Below, one piece after another: positions 1 to 8,111 of a stretch of 64,000 nt of DNA. Every line of letters begins with the position of its first letter. Within the stretch, counting starts at the first letter, position 1. The stretch is from Pseudomonas sp. IB20. Its GTDB lineage: Bacteria; Pseudomonadota; Gammaproteobacteria; Pseudomonadales; Pseudomonadaceae. The translations under genes were made by a program, and so were the position numbers. The stretch is from NCBI RefSeq assembly GCF_009707325.1, contig NZ_CP046103.1, forward strand, positions 4,972,951 to 5,036,950, given 5' to 3'. The notes below the pieces were generated by a model. The model saw only the letters and a program-made list of their open reading frames with translations, ran no database searches and had not been told where the DNA came from.

Positions 1-859
1 CGTGATCGGTGACCACCTGGCGCAGCGCGCCCTGGGCCCACTGGCCGGTCTTAATCACGGTTTTGACTTCATTACCCAGGGACGCGTCGTCGAGCATCAT
101 CTGGTACACGTCGAACAGCGCGCGCTCTTCGGGGCGCAGTTGCGTGGCCAGTTTGGTCGAGAGGTTGCGCATGTCGGCGCGCACGCCTTCCAGGGCAGTC
201 TTGAACAGTTTGATTTCAGCGTCGATGTCGTTGACGGTCTTGTCCGGCACCACATCGAGGTCGGCCGGTGGCAGCATGACCACCGCCGTACCAACGGCAG
301 CACCCGGCGAACCGGGCACGCCGACGAACTTAGCTTCCTGGATGCCCTTGCCCTGGCGCCCCAGGCCGCGAATCGAACCCGTCGCCTCGGCGTGAGCAAT
401 AACCCCGGCAAGCTGCGCGCTCATGGTCACGAGGAAGGCTTCTTCACCTTCATCGAACTGGCGGCGTTCTTTTTGCTGGATGACCAACACGCCGACAACG
501 CGGCGGTGGTGGATGATCGGTGCGCCGAGGAACGAGGCGTAGCGCTCTTCACCGGTTTCGGCAAAGTAGCGATAACGCGGGTGATCGGCCGCGTTTTCAA
601 GGTTCAGGGGTTCTTCACGCGTCCCCACCAGGCCCACCAGACCTTCATTGGGCGCCATGCTGACCTTGCCGATGGAGCGCTTGTTCAGGCCCTCGGTGGC
701 CATCAGCACAAAACGGTTGGTCTCAGGGTCCAGCAGGTAAACCGAGCAGACCTGGCTGCCCATGGCTTCCTTGACGCGCAACACAATAATCCCCAACGCC
801 GCCTTGAGATCCTTGGCGGAGTTAACTTCCTGGACGATCTTGCGCAGCGTATTGAGCAT
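1..859 (-). CDS. ptsP: PtsP (EI-Ntr), phosphoenolpyruvate-protein phosphotransferase, 5' part
   Basis: This is the N-terminal ~286 residues of the nitrogen-related PTS enzyme I, which passes phosphate from PEP to NPr and controls PtsN. The reading frame starts at ATG 859-857 (MLNTLRKIVQEVNSAKDL) and leaves the window at base 1. Residues ~1-150 form the GAF domain typical of PtsP (ETNRFVLMATEGLNKRSIG, then HRRVVGVLVIQQKERRQF). The start of the PEP-utilising enzyme domain follows (GVPGSPGAAVGTAVVM). The active-site His and TIM barrel lie outside the window. The gene lies 22 bp downstream of rppH on the same strand, the usual rppH-ptsP arrangement in gamma-proteobacteria. Identification is firm. 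Confidence 0.93.
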   Translation of the reverse strand, partial: MLNTLRKIVQEVNSAKDLKAALGIIVLRVKEAMGSQVCSVYLLDPETNRFVLMATEGLNKRSIGKVSMAPNEGLVGLVGTREEPLNLENAADHPRYRYFAETGEERYASFLGAPIIHHRRVVGVLVIQQKERRQFDEGEEAFLVTMSAQLAGVIAHAEATGSIRGLGRQGKGIQEAKFVGVPGSPGAAVGTAVVMLPPADLDVVPDKTVNDIDAEIKLFKTALEGVRADMRNLSTKLATQLRPEERALFDVYQMMLDDASLGNEVKTVIKTGQWAQGALRQVVTDH

Positions 860-881
860 GGCTCGGGGTCGAACTCCGTCG

Positions 882-1361
882 TCAGTCGCGCGCTAAAAGG
901 CGCGGGGCAAGTTCTTTGAGAGCGCGACGATAAACCTCGCGCTTGAATGTCACCACCTGGCCCAGCGGGTACCAATAGCTGACCCAACGCCAGCCATCGA
1001 ACTCCGGTTTACCGGTCAAATCCATCCGCACCCGCTGCTCGTTGGAGATCAGGCGCAGGAGAAACCATTTCTGCTTCTGGCCGATGCACAGCGGTTGGCT
1101 GTGGGTACGCACCAGGCGTTGCGGCAAACGATAGCGCAACCAGCCCCGCGTACAGGCCAGAATTTGCACATCTTCACGCTCAAGGCCGACTTCTTCGTTC
1201 AACTCACGGTACAAGGCGTCTTCAGGGGTTTCGTCGGGGTTGATTCCGCCTTGAGGAAACTGCCAGGCATCTTGGTTGATTCGGCGAGCCCATAGCACCT
1301 GTCCGGCATCATTCGTAAGAATAATCCCGACATTAGGACGGAAACCATCGGGGTCGATCAC
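882..1361 (-). CDS. rppH: RNA pyrophosphohydrolase RppH
   Basis: This Nudix hydrolase removes pyrophosphate from the 5' end of triphosphorylated mRNA and so triggers RNase E-dependent decay. The protein is 159 aa when started at GTG 1361-1359 (MIDPDGFRPNVGII), the normal N-terminus of the family. A longer frame reaching 1421 has no family support. A complete Nudix box spans residues 38-60: G38, E44, R52-E53, E56-E57 and G59, within GGINPDETPEDALYRELNEE. A CGAGG Shine-Dalgarno-like run lies about 8 nt before the GTG. It is probably co-transcribed with ptsP downstream and is divergent from the HAD phosphatase gene. Confidence 0.93.
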   Translation of the reverse strand: MIDPDGFRPNVGIILTNDAGQVLWARRINQDAWQFPQGGINPDETPEDALYRELNEEVGLEREDVQILACTRGWLRYRLPQRLVRTHSQPLCIGQKQKWFLLRLISNEQRVRMDLTGKPEFDGWRWVSYWYPLGQVVTFKREVYRRALKELAPRLLARD

Positions 1362-1504
1362 GGCAACAACCTCGCAAACGCATGTCGCCGCATTGTTCCA
1401 CAAAGGTTGTTCCAGCGGCAACGAGGCTTCTTACCTTATGTGCACTCTTGTGAAAAGACCGTATTCTGGACGCCTTTTTACAGACTTTTCAGCGAGTAAC
1501 TGCA

Positions 1505-2161
1505 ATGCGCCTGGCTTTATTCGACTTGGACAACACGCTTCTGGGCGGTGACAGCGATCACGCCTGGGGCGATTACCTCTGCGAACGCGGGATTCTCGAC
1601 GCGGTGGCCTACAAGGCCCGCAACGACGAGTTTTACCAGGACTACCTGGCCGGCACGCTGGATAACGCCGCTTACCTGAACTTCTGCCTGGAAATCCTCG
1701 GCCGCACCGAGATGGCCCAGTTGGACGAATGGCACAACGACTACATGCGCGACTGCATCGAGCCGATCATGCTGCCCCAGGCAGTGGAACTGCTGGCCAA
1801 GCACCGCGCTGCCGGCGACAAGCTGGTGATCATCACCGCCACCAACCGCTTCGTCACCGCGCCAATTGCTGCACGCCTGGGCGTCGATACCCTGATCGCC
1901 ACCGAGTGCGAGATGGAGAATGGCCGCTACACCGGGCGCAGCACCGATGTGCCGTGCTTCCGTGAAGGCAAGGTGACGCGCTTGAATCGTTGGCTGGAAG
2001 AAACCGGGCACAGCCTGGAAGACAGCTATTTCTATAGCGACTCGATGAATGATTTGCCACTGCTGGAGCAAGTGACCCACCCGGTGGCGGTGGATCCGGA
2101 TCCGAATTTGCGGGCTGAGGCCCAGAAGCGCGGCTGGCCGGTGATAACACTGCGAAGCTGA
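1505..2161 (+). CDS. HAD-family phosphatase (subfamily IB, SerB-like)
   Basis: A 218-aa cytosolic haloacid-dehalogenase phosphatase. Motif I is FDLDNT with nucleophile Asp7 and acid/base Asp9. Motif II is ITATN around Thr111, motif III is Lys156 (REGKVTRL), and motif IV is YSDSMNDLPLLE with Asp179 and Asp183. The helical cap between motifs I and II (residues 15-105) fits subfamily IB, which includes phosphoserine and histidinol-phosphate phosphatases. The substrate cannot be read from sequence; being next to rppH is a conserved Pseudomonas arrangement but not diagnostic. It is divergent from rppH. A REP palindrome pair begins 8 bp after the stop codon. Confidence 0.85.
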   Translation: MRLALFDLDNTLLGGDSDHAWGDYLCERGILDAVAYKARNDEFYQDYLAGTLDNAAYLNFCLEILGRTEMAQLDEWHNDYMRDCIEPIMLPQAVELLAKHRAAGDKLVIITATNRFVTAPIAARLGVDTLIATECEMENGRYTGRSTDVPCFREGKVTRLNRWLEETGHSLEDSYFYSDSMNDLPLLEQVTHPVAVDPDPNLRAEAQKRGWPVITLRS

Positions 2162-2168
2162 TGGCCCC

Positions 2169-2240
2169 ATCGCAGGCAAGCCAGCTCCCACACCTAGATT
2201 CGTGAATACATTCAAGTGTGGGAGCTGGCTTGCCTGCGAT
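2169..2240. repeat. REP palindrome pair (REPIN-like)
   Basis: Two perfect 25-nt inverted arms (2169-2193 and 2216-2240), built on ATCGCAGGCAAGCCAGCTCC and its complement, flank a 22-nt spacer. This is the reference copy of the REP family that recurs in the window. It lies between two convergent genes, where it may act as a transcript-end stabiliser. Confidence 0.85.
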
Positions 2241-2262
2241 GAAGTCGACTCAGTCCCAAGCC

Positions 2263-2730
2263 CTACATCGGCTTAGCCACCATCAAATAGAAAATCACCA
2301 TAAACGCCAAAAACGCCGGCCAGCCCAGGCCAAACCACCAGCGCATATAGGTCGTCGCCTTGATCGGCATCGCCGTGCCGTCGCGCAACGCCTGCTCCGC
2401 CATCTTGTGCACACGAATCTGCAACCACACCACCGGCAACCAGCAAACCCCAGCCAGGCAATACAGGCCGACGGTCCATTGCAGCCAGCTCTGCTGCATC
2501 GACCAACCCGCCAAGTGCATCAAGCCAACCCCGCTTAAGGGCTGGAACACCGCCGTGGTTGCGGTAAACGCCCAGTCAGCGAACACCAGGTGCTTGAACG
2601 TCACGGCGATGACTTCAACGTTGCCGCTGCGCCAGGCGCGCAAGGCATAGTAAGCCGAGCCCGCGCCCAACCCGAATAGAATGGTCGAGGAAAGGATATG
2701 CAGGGTTTTCAGCAGCAGGTACGCGCTCAT
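2263..2730 (-). CDS. DUF2269-family inner-membrane protein
   Basis: A 155-aa hydrophobic protein with four predicted membrane segments (around residues 5-27, 50-70, 80-105 and 130-152). The N-terminal sequence LLLKTLHILSSTILFG and the GVGLMHLAGWS segment are typical of the DUF2269 family, whose function is unknown. Its ATG overlaps the stop of the upstream SDR-DoxX gene by 4 bp (ATGA), so the two are translationally coupled. The second small membrane gene in this operon (4002-4415) belongs to the same family, so the SDR fusion is bracketed by two DUF2269 proteins. A redox or quinone-linked membrane role is possible but inferred only from this association. Confidence 0.8.
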   Translation of the reverse strand: MSAYLLLKTLHILSSTILFGLGAGSAYYALRAWRSGNVEVIAVTFKHLVFADWAFTATTAVFQPLSGVGLMHLAGWSMQQSWLQWTVGLYCLAGVCWLPVVWLQIRVHKMAEQALRDGTAMPIKATTYMRWWFGLGWPAFLAFMVIFYLMVAKPM

Positions 2731-3992
2731 CGACGAGGCTCATTCAAAAAAGGTTCAGTCCAAAGAAGCCATACAGTCGCCACCATCAGCACCAGGTTCT
2801 TGGCGACGGCGGCATAAGGGTCAAACCAGTAATGGGGCAGAACAAAGCTGATAAACACGGTGTAACCGGCCATCAGCAGCAGTTGCAGGGTCAGGGCCTG
2901 CCTGCGCCAGCGCTTCACCAGCAAGCCCAGGCCCAGCAGGGCATCGCAGGCCGAACCGCCGATAACAGCGAGTGTCGCCCAAGTGCCTTGCACGCCCGCC
3001 TCGGCCATGATGCGCAGGCCCCAGTCGTAACCCGGGCCAAGGCAGACCGCTGCGGTGCCCAGCCAGATCAGCACCATCACCGCCAGCATCAGAGGGCGGA
3101 CAGTGCGCTGGCTGCTGATGGCCGCGTTCGGCCAATCCTGCAGGCGCGAGGCCAGCGGCGCGGCGGTATAGCCGCAGACCGAGGCCAGCACCTCGGGGTC
3201 GGCCACATTGTCCTGTTGCGCCAGGGCGATACTTTGTCGGTTCAAAACCTGCCAGCCCAGGCGATCACCCAACCAACCGCCCAACCTCAGCAGCGGCACT
3301 TGCACGTAGCGGCCCGCCTCCCAGCCTTGAGCCGCGCGCAGGTGGTCAACGACCTGCGACAGCCGCATCGGCTCGGGCCCCACCAACGGCAGCACCATTG
3401 ATTCAGCAGGCCACTGGCGCAGCAGGGCCATTACCGCACCGACCAGATCGTCGATATGCACGGGCTGCACCTGGGCCTTGAGGTCGAGCAGCGGAATCAG
3501 CGGCCAAGGCGAAAGCCCGGCCAGCCACGCACTGCTGGTGCCGCCCGCGCCCACCACCAATGAAGGCCGAAGCACCACAGCGGTTATGCCCAGACTGAGC
3601 AGATAATCATCCGCCAAGCCTTTGCTGGCCAGGAACGGCAGGTCGGATTGCGCCGCAGCGCCCAAGGCGGAAATCTGCAACACCCGCACGCCACGCTGAG
3701 CGGCCAGATCAAACAGCACGCGAGTGCCCTGATCCTGCACCCGGCTCAACTCAGCCACATCCACGCTGAGCAGGCCCGCCGCATTGATCAATAAATCAAC
3801 AGATTCAGGAAAGACAAAGTGCTCGGGGTCGACAGCCAGGCGGCCCAGGTCCAGCGAACGCCACTCAACCCCCGGCCAACTCTGGTGTTGAGGCGTTCGA
3901 GAGGTCGCGATCACGCAGTGCCCGGCGTGCTGCAAGGCGCGCAACAGATGGCGGCCCACAAACCCTGTGGCGCCGACCAGAAGGACGTTCAT
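2727..3992 (-). CDS. NAD(P)-binding SDR/epimerase fused to DoxX-like membrane domain
   Basis: A 421-aa fusion. Residues 1-~290 are an atypical extended SDR with the dinucleotide motif GATGFVG (7-13). The catalytic YxxxK is not clear; the aligned region reads ASKGLADDYL. Residues ~300-415 hold four membrane helices of the DoxX-like type (LMLAVMVLIWLGTAAVCLGP; ATLAVIGGSACDALLGLGLL). The substrate is unknown. It is the middle gene of a three-gene operon, 9 bp after one DUF2269 gene and overlapping the next by 4 bp. The architecture suggests a membrane-attached nucleotide-sensing or reductase-like protein rather than a sugar epimerase. Family assignment is good; function is open. Confidence 0.85.
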   Translation of the reverse strand: MNVLLVGATGFVGRHLLRALQHAGHCVIATSRTPQHQSWPGVEWRSLDLGRLAVDPEHFVFPESVDLLINAAGLLSVDVAELSRVQDQGTRVLFDLAAQRGVRVLQISALGAAAQSDLPFLASKGLADDYLLSLGITAVVLRPSLVVGAGGTSSAWLAGLSPWPLIPLLDLKAQVQPVHIDDLVGAVMALLRQWPAESMVLPLVGPEPMRLSQVVDHLRAAQGWEAGRYVQVPLLRLGGWLGDRLGWQVLNRQSIALAQQDNVADPEVLASVCGYTAAPLASRLQDWPNAAISSQRTVRPLMLAVMVLIWLGTAAVCLGPGYDWGLRIMAEAGVQGTWATLAVIGGSACDALLGLGLLVKRWRRQALTLQLLLMAGYTVFISFVLPHYWFDPYAAVAKNLVLMVATVWLLWTEPFLNEPRR

Positions 3993-4001
3993 GAAGCCCC
4001 T

Positions 4002-4415
4002 TTAGACCGGCTTGGCGCCCATCAACCCGGCAATCGCCACAAACCCCACCAGGCTGACCACGGCCAGCGCCAGGGTGAAATTCAGGCTGCCACCGACGCC
4101 CAGGCGCAGGCGGTTAAGCCGTGCCACCAGCCAGAACCAGGCCAGCGCCGCCACGGTGTAGAGGATGCTGGAACCCAGAATCCAGGTTTGCCCCAGCGGC
4201 CAGCCGATCAAATGCGCCAGCCACCAGCCGGTGAATGGCATGCTGACCATGCAAACCCCCATCAGCAGCCACACAAATGCCCACGGGCGTTGCACGGTAA
4301 CCGCCGGGCCGGCACTGCGCTTGCGCCAGGCCAGTACCGCCAGGCCCAGGCCACAGAGCAACAGCAACACAGTGGCGGTGATGTGGATAACTTTTAGGGT
4401 GGTCAGCGTTTCCAT
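4002..4415 (-). CDS. DUF2269-family inner-membrane protein
   Basis: A 137-aa protein with four predicted membrane helices (residues ~8-28, 45-67, 78-98 and 112-134). It shares the early TLKVIHIT motif and overall layout with the 155-aa protein at 2263-2730. The ATG at 4415 is preceded by AAGGAATC, a reasonable ribosome-binding site. It is the first gene of the small operon and lies only 40 bp after the ilvA stop on the same strand, so read-through from ilvA is possible. Function unknown; the family has no established activity. Confidence 0.78.
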   Translation of the reverse strand: METLTTLKVIHITATVLLLLCGLGLAVLAWRKRSAGPAVTVQRPWAFVWLLMGVCMVSMPFTGWWLAHLIGWPLGQTWILGSSILYTVAALAWFWLVARLNRLRLGVGGSLNFTLALAVVSLVGFVAIAGLMGAKPV

Positions 4416-4455
4416 GGTCTTGATTCCTTATAGGCCGCTCAGTCAGCGTAGTCGC

Positions 4456-5970
4456 TCAACCGAGGAACAGCTGGTAGGCCGGGTTTTCGCTTTCATCCCA
4501 GTACGGGTAGCCGATTTGCGCCAATGCGGCCGGCACCAAATGGCGCTCGTCCGCCGGCACTTGCAAGCCGGCGACCACACGGCCGTCGGCCGCGCCGTGG
4601 TTGCGATAGTGGAACATCGAGATGTTCCAGCGCCCGCCCAATTTGTTAAGAAAGTTGAACAGCGCGCCCGGGCGTTCCGGGAATTCGAAACGCAATACCA
4701 GCTCGTCGCTCACTTTCGCCGCGTGCCCACCGACCATATGACGAATGTGCAACTTGGCCAGTTCGTTCTCGGTCAGGTCCAGCACCGGGAAACCCTGGCT
4801 GGTGAGGCTGGCGATCAACGCGCTGCGCGGGTCGTTTTCCGGGTGAGTCTGCACGCCAACGAAGATGTGCGCCTCGCGGCCGGAGTGGTAGCGGTAGTTG
4901 AATTCGGTGATCTGGCGCTTGCCCACGGCCTCGCAGAAGGCCTTGAAGCTGCCCGGCTGCTCGGGGATGGTCACGGCGATGATAGCTTCGCGGCCTTCAC
5001 CCAGCTCGGCGCGCTCGGCCACATGGCGCAGGCGGTCGAAGTTGACGTTGGCACCGGAGTCGATGGCCACCAGGGTTTGCCCGGTGATGCCTCGGGTCTC
5101 GACATACTTCTTGATCCCCGCCACACCCAATGCGCCCGCCGGCTCGGTGATGGAGCGGGTGTCGTCGTAGATGTCCTTGATCGCCGCGCAGATTTCATCG
5201 GTGCTGACGGTGATCACTTCGTCCACATAGTCTTTGCAGATGTCGAACGTGTGCTGGCCGATCTGCGCCACCGCCACGCCGTCGGCAAAGATACCGACGG
5301 TCGGCAATACCACGCGCTCACCGGCAGCCATGGCGGCTTGCAGGCAGTTGGAGTCGTCCGGCTCGACGCCGATGATCTTGATCTCCGGGCGCAGGTATTT
5401 CACGTACGCCGCAATACCGGCAATCAGCCCGCCGCCGCCCACTGGTACGAAAATCGCGTCCAGCGGCCCCGGGTGCTGGCGCAGAATTTCCATCGCCACG
5501 GTGCCCTGCCCGGCAATGGTGTGCGGATCATCATAGGGGTGAATGTAAACGTAGCCTTTTTCGTCGACCAGTTTCAGCGAGTAGGCCAGGGCTTCCGGGA
5601 AGGAATCACCGTGCAGCACCACTTTGCCGCCACGCGAACGCACGCCTTCGACCTTGATCTCCGGGGTGGTCTTGGGCATCACGATAGTGGCCTTGACCCC
5701 CAACACCTTGGCCGCCAGGGCCAGGCCTTGGGCGTGGTTGCCGGCAGACGCGGTGACCACGCCGCGCGCGCGTTCTTCAGCGCTCAGTTGGGTCAGCTTG
5801 TTGTAGGCGCCCCGAATCTTGAACGAGAACACCGGCTGCAAGTCTTCACGCTTGAGCCAGACCTTGTTGCCCAGCCGCTCGGAGAGCTGGCGCGCGGTCT
5901 GCAAGGGGGTTTCTACGGCAACGTCGTAAACGCGCGAGGTGAGGATCTTTTTGACGTACTGTTCAAGCAT
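4456..5970 (-). CDS. ilvA: Threonine ammonia-lyase (threonine deaminase), biosynthetic
   Basis: A PLP enzyme that converts L-threonine to 2-oxobutanoate and ammonia, the committed step to isoleucine. It is 504 aa, close to E. coli IlvA (514). The PLP lysine is Lys51 in SFKIRGAYNK, followed by the SAGNHAQGLA phosphate-binding region and the VGGGGLIAGIAAY glycine loop. Two C-terminal ACT-like regulatory domains (~325-504; VTIPEQPGSFKAFCEAVG and FEFPERPGALFNFLNKLG) mark the allosteric biosynthetic form rather than the short catabolic TdcB. It is divergent from rpiA, with a 137-bp shared upstream region, an arrangement conserved in Pseudomonas. Confidence 0.95.
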   Translation of the reverse strand: MLEQYVKKILTSRVYDVAVETPLQTARQLSERLGNKVWLKREDLQPVFSFKIRGAYNKLTQLSAEERARGVVTASAGNHAQGLALAAKVLGVKATIVMPKTTPEIKVEGVRSRGGKVVLHGDSFPEALAYSLKLVDEKGYVYIHPYDDPHTIAGQGTVAMEILRQHPGPLDAIFVPVGGGGLIAGIAAYVKYLRPEIKIIGVEPDDSNCLQAAMAAGERVVLPTVGIFADGVAVAQIGQHTFDICKDYVDEVITVSTDEICAAIKDIYDDTRSITEPAGALGVAGIKKYVETRGITGQTLVAIDSGANVNFDRLRHVAERAELGEGREAIIAVTIPEQPGSFKAFCEAVGKRQITEFNYRYHSGREAHIFVGVQTHPENDPRSALIASLTSQGFPVLDLTENELAKLHIRHMVGGHAAKVSDELVLRFEFPERPGALFNFLNKLGGRWNISMFHYRNHGAADGRVVAGLQVPADERHLVPAALAQIGYPYWDESENPAYQLFLG

Positions 5971-6107
5971 CGGAAAGCATCACTGGGCGGGTTGGGCAGG
6001 GCCAAGGAGTCTAACCCAGCGTTTAGCCGGGCGACCACACGAATCCCGAGGTTTTGTTGGGTTATACTCGCCGCCCTCGATAATTCCCCGCCCGTTCCGG
6101 AGCCCGC

Positions 6108-6779
6108 ATGACCCAGGATCAACTCAAACAGGCAGTGGCCCAGGCCGCCGTCGATTTAATCCTTCCTAAACTCGACGACAAAAGCATCGTCGGCGTCGGC
6201 ACCGGCTCCACCGCCAACTGCTTTATCGATGCGCTGGCCCTGCACAAGGGCGCGTTTGACGGCGCCGTGGCCAGCTCCGAAGCCACCGCCGCGCGCCTCA
6301 AGGGCCATGGCATTCCGGTGTACGAGCTCAATACCGTGAGCGACCTGGAGTTCTACGTCGACGGCGCCGATGAAAGCGACGAGCACCTGAACCTGATCAA
6401 AGGCGGCGGCGCAGCCCTGACCCGCGAGAAGATCGTCGCGGCCGTGGCCAAGACCTTTATCTGCATCGCCGACGCCAGCAAGCTGGTGCCGGTACTCGGC
6501 GCGTTCCCGCTGCCGGTGGAAGTGATCCCGATGGCCCGCAGCCACGTGGCCCGCGAGCTGGTGAAACTGGGCGGCGACCCGGTGTACCGCGAAGGCGTGT
6601 TGACCGATAACGGCAACATCATCATCGACGTGTTCAACCTGCAGATCACCAACCCGGTGGAGCTGGAAACCCAGATCAATGCGATCGTCGGTGTGGTGAC
6701 TAACGGTTTGTTCGCCGCGCGCCCGGCTGATGTGTTGCTGCTGGGCACCTCTGAAGGCGTGAAAACCCTCAAGGCCTAA
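6108..6779 (+). CDS. rpiA: Ribose-5-phosphate isomerase A
   Basis: This enzyme interconverts ribose 5-phosphate and ribulose 5-phosphate in the non-oxidative pentose phosphate pathway. The 223-aa length matches the RpiA family. Diagnostic motifs are VGVGTGSTANCFIDAL near the N-terminus, FYVDGADESDEHLNLIKGGG with the catalytic acid region, and AALTREKIVA. The start is supported by a CCGGAGCCCGC leader. It is transcribed away from ilvA. In P. aeruginosa the region downstream of rpiA carries the autotransporter gene aaaA; here only a short autotransporter 3' remnant remains (6930-7082). Confidence 0.95.
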   Translation: MTQDQLKQAVAQAAVDLILPKLDDKSIVGVGTGSTANCFIDALALHKGAFDGAVASSEATAARLKGHGIPVYELNTVSDLEFYVDGADESDEHLNLIKGGGAALTREKIVAAVAKTFICIADASKLVPVLGAFPLPVEVIPMARSHVARELVKLGGDPVYREGVLTDNGNIIIDVFNLQITNPVELETQINAIVGVVTNGLFAARPADVLLLGTSEGVKTLKA

Positions 6780-6796
6780 AGCTCACCGCCTGGCTT

Positions 6797-6885
6797 TGTG
6801 TGGGAGCTGCGGTGCGACGATTCGACTTGCCTGCGATAGCATCGCCTCGGTTTAACTGACACACCGCACCGCAGTTCCCACATTT
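6797..6885. repeat. Degenerate REP palindrome pair
   Basis: Two imperfect inverted arms, beginning TGTGTGGGAGCTGCGGTGCG and ending GCAGTTCCCACATTT, surround a CTGCGATAGCATCGC centre. The arms are more diverged than the 2169-2240 copy. It lies between rpiA and the autotransporter remnant. Confidence 0.7.
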
Positions 6886-6929
6886 GATTCCATTGTCCGA
6901 AAGATCCATGTAACAAAAACGCTACTTTT

Positions 6930-7082
6930 CGCAGCATCCCCCTCCAAAATCGTGCGCCAAGCCTCGGCAGCCAACTGGCGATCACCCCGCAGTTGGGCGT
7001 TTACGCCGAGGTGAACAGCCGCCTTGGGCATGCCGAAGGCAGCCAGACCGGCTATTCGCTGGGTGTGCAGTGGATGTTTTGA
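6930..7082 (+). pseudogene. 3' remnant of an autotransporter beta-barrel gene
   Basis: An open frame without a start ends at TGA 7080-7082. Its last ~40 residues (QLAITPQLGVYAEV, then NSRLGHAEGSQTGYSLGVQW and MF-stop) look like the final strands of an autotransporter barrel: alternating residues and a terminal aromatic. Only about 50 codons are open; upstream there is no passenger, no signal peptide and no usable start. The location directly after rpiA matches that of aaaA in P. aeruginosa (established synteny, recalled). I infer that a large internal deletion left this tail. The stop abuts the convergent gene at 7083. Confidence 0.65.
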
Positions 7083-7991
7083 TCAGGGCTTTTTGAACAC
7101 GTAAAACAGGTTAGGCTCGCTGACCAGGTACAAGCTGCCGTCATCGTCCATGGCGATACCTTCGGCCTGGGGCACACGTTTTTGCAGACCATGGCGCCCG
7201 TTGAGCAGAGAAAGGCTGCTTAACGGGCGACCGTCGATGTCCAACTCCAGCACCAAAAACGACTCATCCGACAGCGCCAGCAAATGCCCGCTGCGCTCGT
7301 TGTATTGCAAGCTCGACAGGTCGCGCACAAACAGCCCGGCATCACGCTTAGGGTTGTTGATCACGTGCACCGAGTAGGTTTTTTCCGGCTTGAAATGCGG
7401 GAAACCGTGGACCTCGTAGATCAGCATCGGGTCGCGCTCCTTGGCCACGAACAGGCGTTTACCTACCGAGTCATACGCCAGGCCCTCGAAACCCTTGTTA
7501 CCGCCGATGTGCACACCCAAGGTCATCTGCTCTGCGTCGGCAGCATCAAGGAACTGGGTGTCGTCATTCACATGCACCTTGATCAGCCGCTGCTGGGCTT
7601 CATCGCTGATGACGTAGATGTTGTCGCTGATGAACTCCACCGCCTCGGCATCGCCAAAGCCCACCAGCGCAATGCGCCGCAAGATCTTGCCGTCCAGGGA
7701 CAGCTCGACCAGCTCGGCGTTTTTGTTGGTGACGGTAAACAGGCTTTTTCGCACCGGGTCGTAAGTGAGTGCCGAGACGTCATCGTCGAGGCCTTCGATC
7801 ACTTTGGCTTCCAGGCTGACACGGTAATCGGCCAGGCCGATGGAGCGCTCATTGGCGGGCTGGCCCCACGCCTGCCAGTTGAACCACGCGCGTTCGAACA
7901 AGCGAAATTGCTGTGCGACCACCGCGCCGGTGACCAAGGCGATCAGCAACACCAAAAAAAACGCGGGTTTGGGGCGGGTAAGTCGGCGCAT
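7083..7991 (-). CDS. SdiA-regulated-domain protein (YjiK-like), paralogue 1
   Basis: A 302-aa protein with one N-terminal membrane anchor or signal segment (residues ~10-26, FFLVLLIALVTGAVVA) followed by a beta-propeller-like periplasmic domain. The sequence repeatedly matches the SdiA-regulated family: GLDDDVSALTYDP, VTNKNAELVELSLDGKI, GNKGFEGLAYDS, VRDLSSLQYN and the C-terminal GIAMDDDGSLYLVSEPNLFY. The molecular function of this family is not established. It lies 120 bp downstream of a clear paralogue (8112-9035) on the same strand, so the pair arose by tandem duplication. The 3' end abuts the autotransporter remnant. Confidence 0.82.
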   Translation of the reverse strand: MRRLTRPKPAFFLVLLIALVTGAVVAQQFRLFERAWFNWQAWGQPANERSIGLADYRVSLEAKVIEGLDDDVSALTYDPVRKSLFTVTNKNAELVELSLDGKILRRIALVGFGDAEAVEFISDNIYVISDEAQQRLIKVHVNDDTQFLDAADAEQMTLGVHIGGNKGFEGLAYDSVGKRLFVAKERDPMLIYEVHGFPHFKPEKTYSVHVINNPKRDAGLFVRDLSSLQYNERSGHLLALSDESFLVLELDIDGRPLSSLSLLNGRHGLQKRVPQAEGIAMDDDGSLYLVSEPNLFYVFKKP

Positions 7992-8111
7992 CAGGCAAGC
8001 TCAACGTCAAAAAGTGGCGAATGAATATCACGCCTGTCTGAATTTAAACTTAAACGCAGCCGACTGCCTGGCGAATGACGCTCCTAGCGCTGTATCCGAC
8101 GTAATCGTCAG

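Noticed and set aside
4165..6111. 648-aa open frame antisense to ilvA
   Set aside because: It covers ilvA on the other strand; ilvA has clear catalytic and ACT motifs, while this frame has none.
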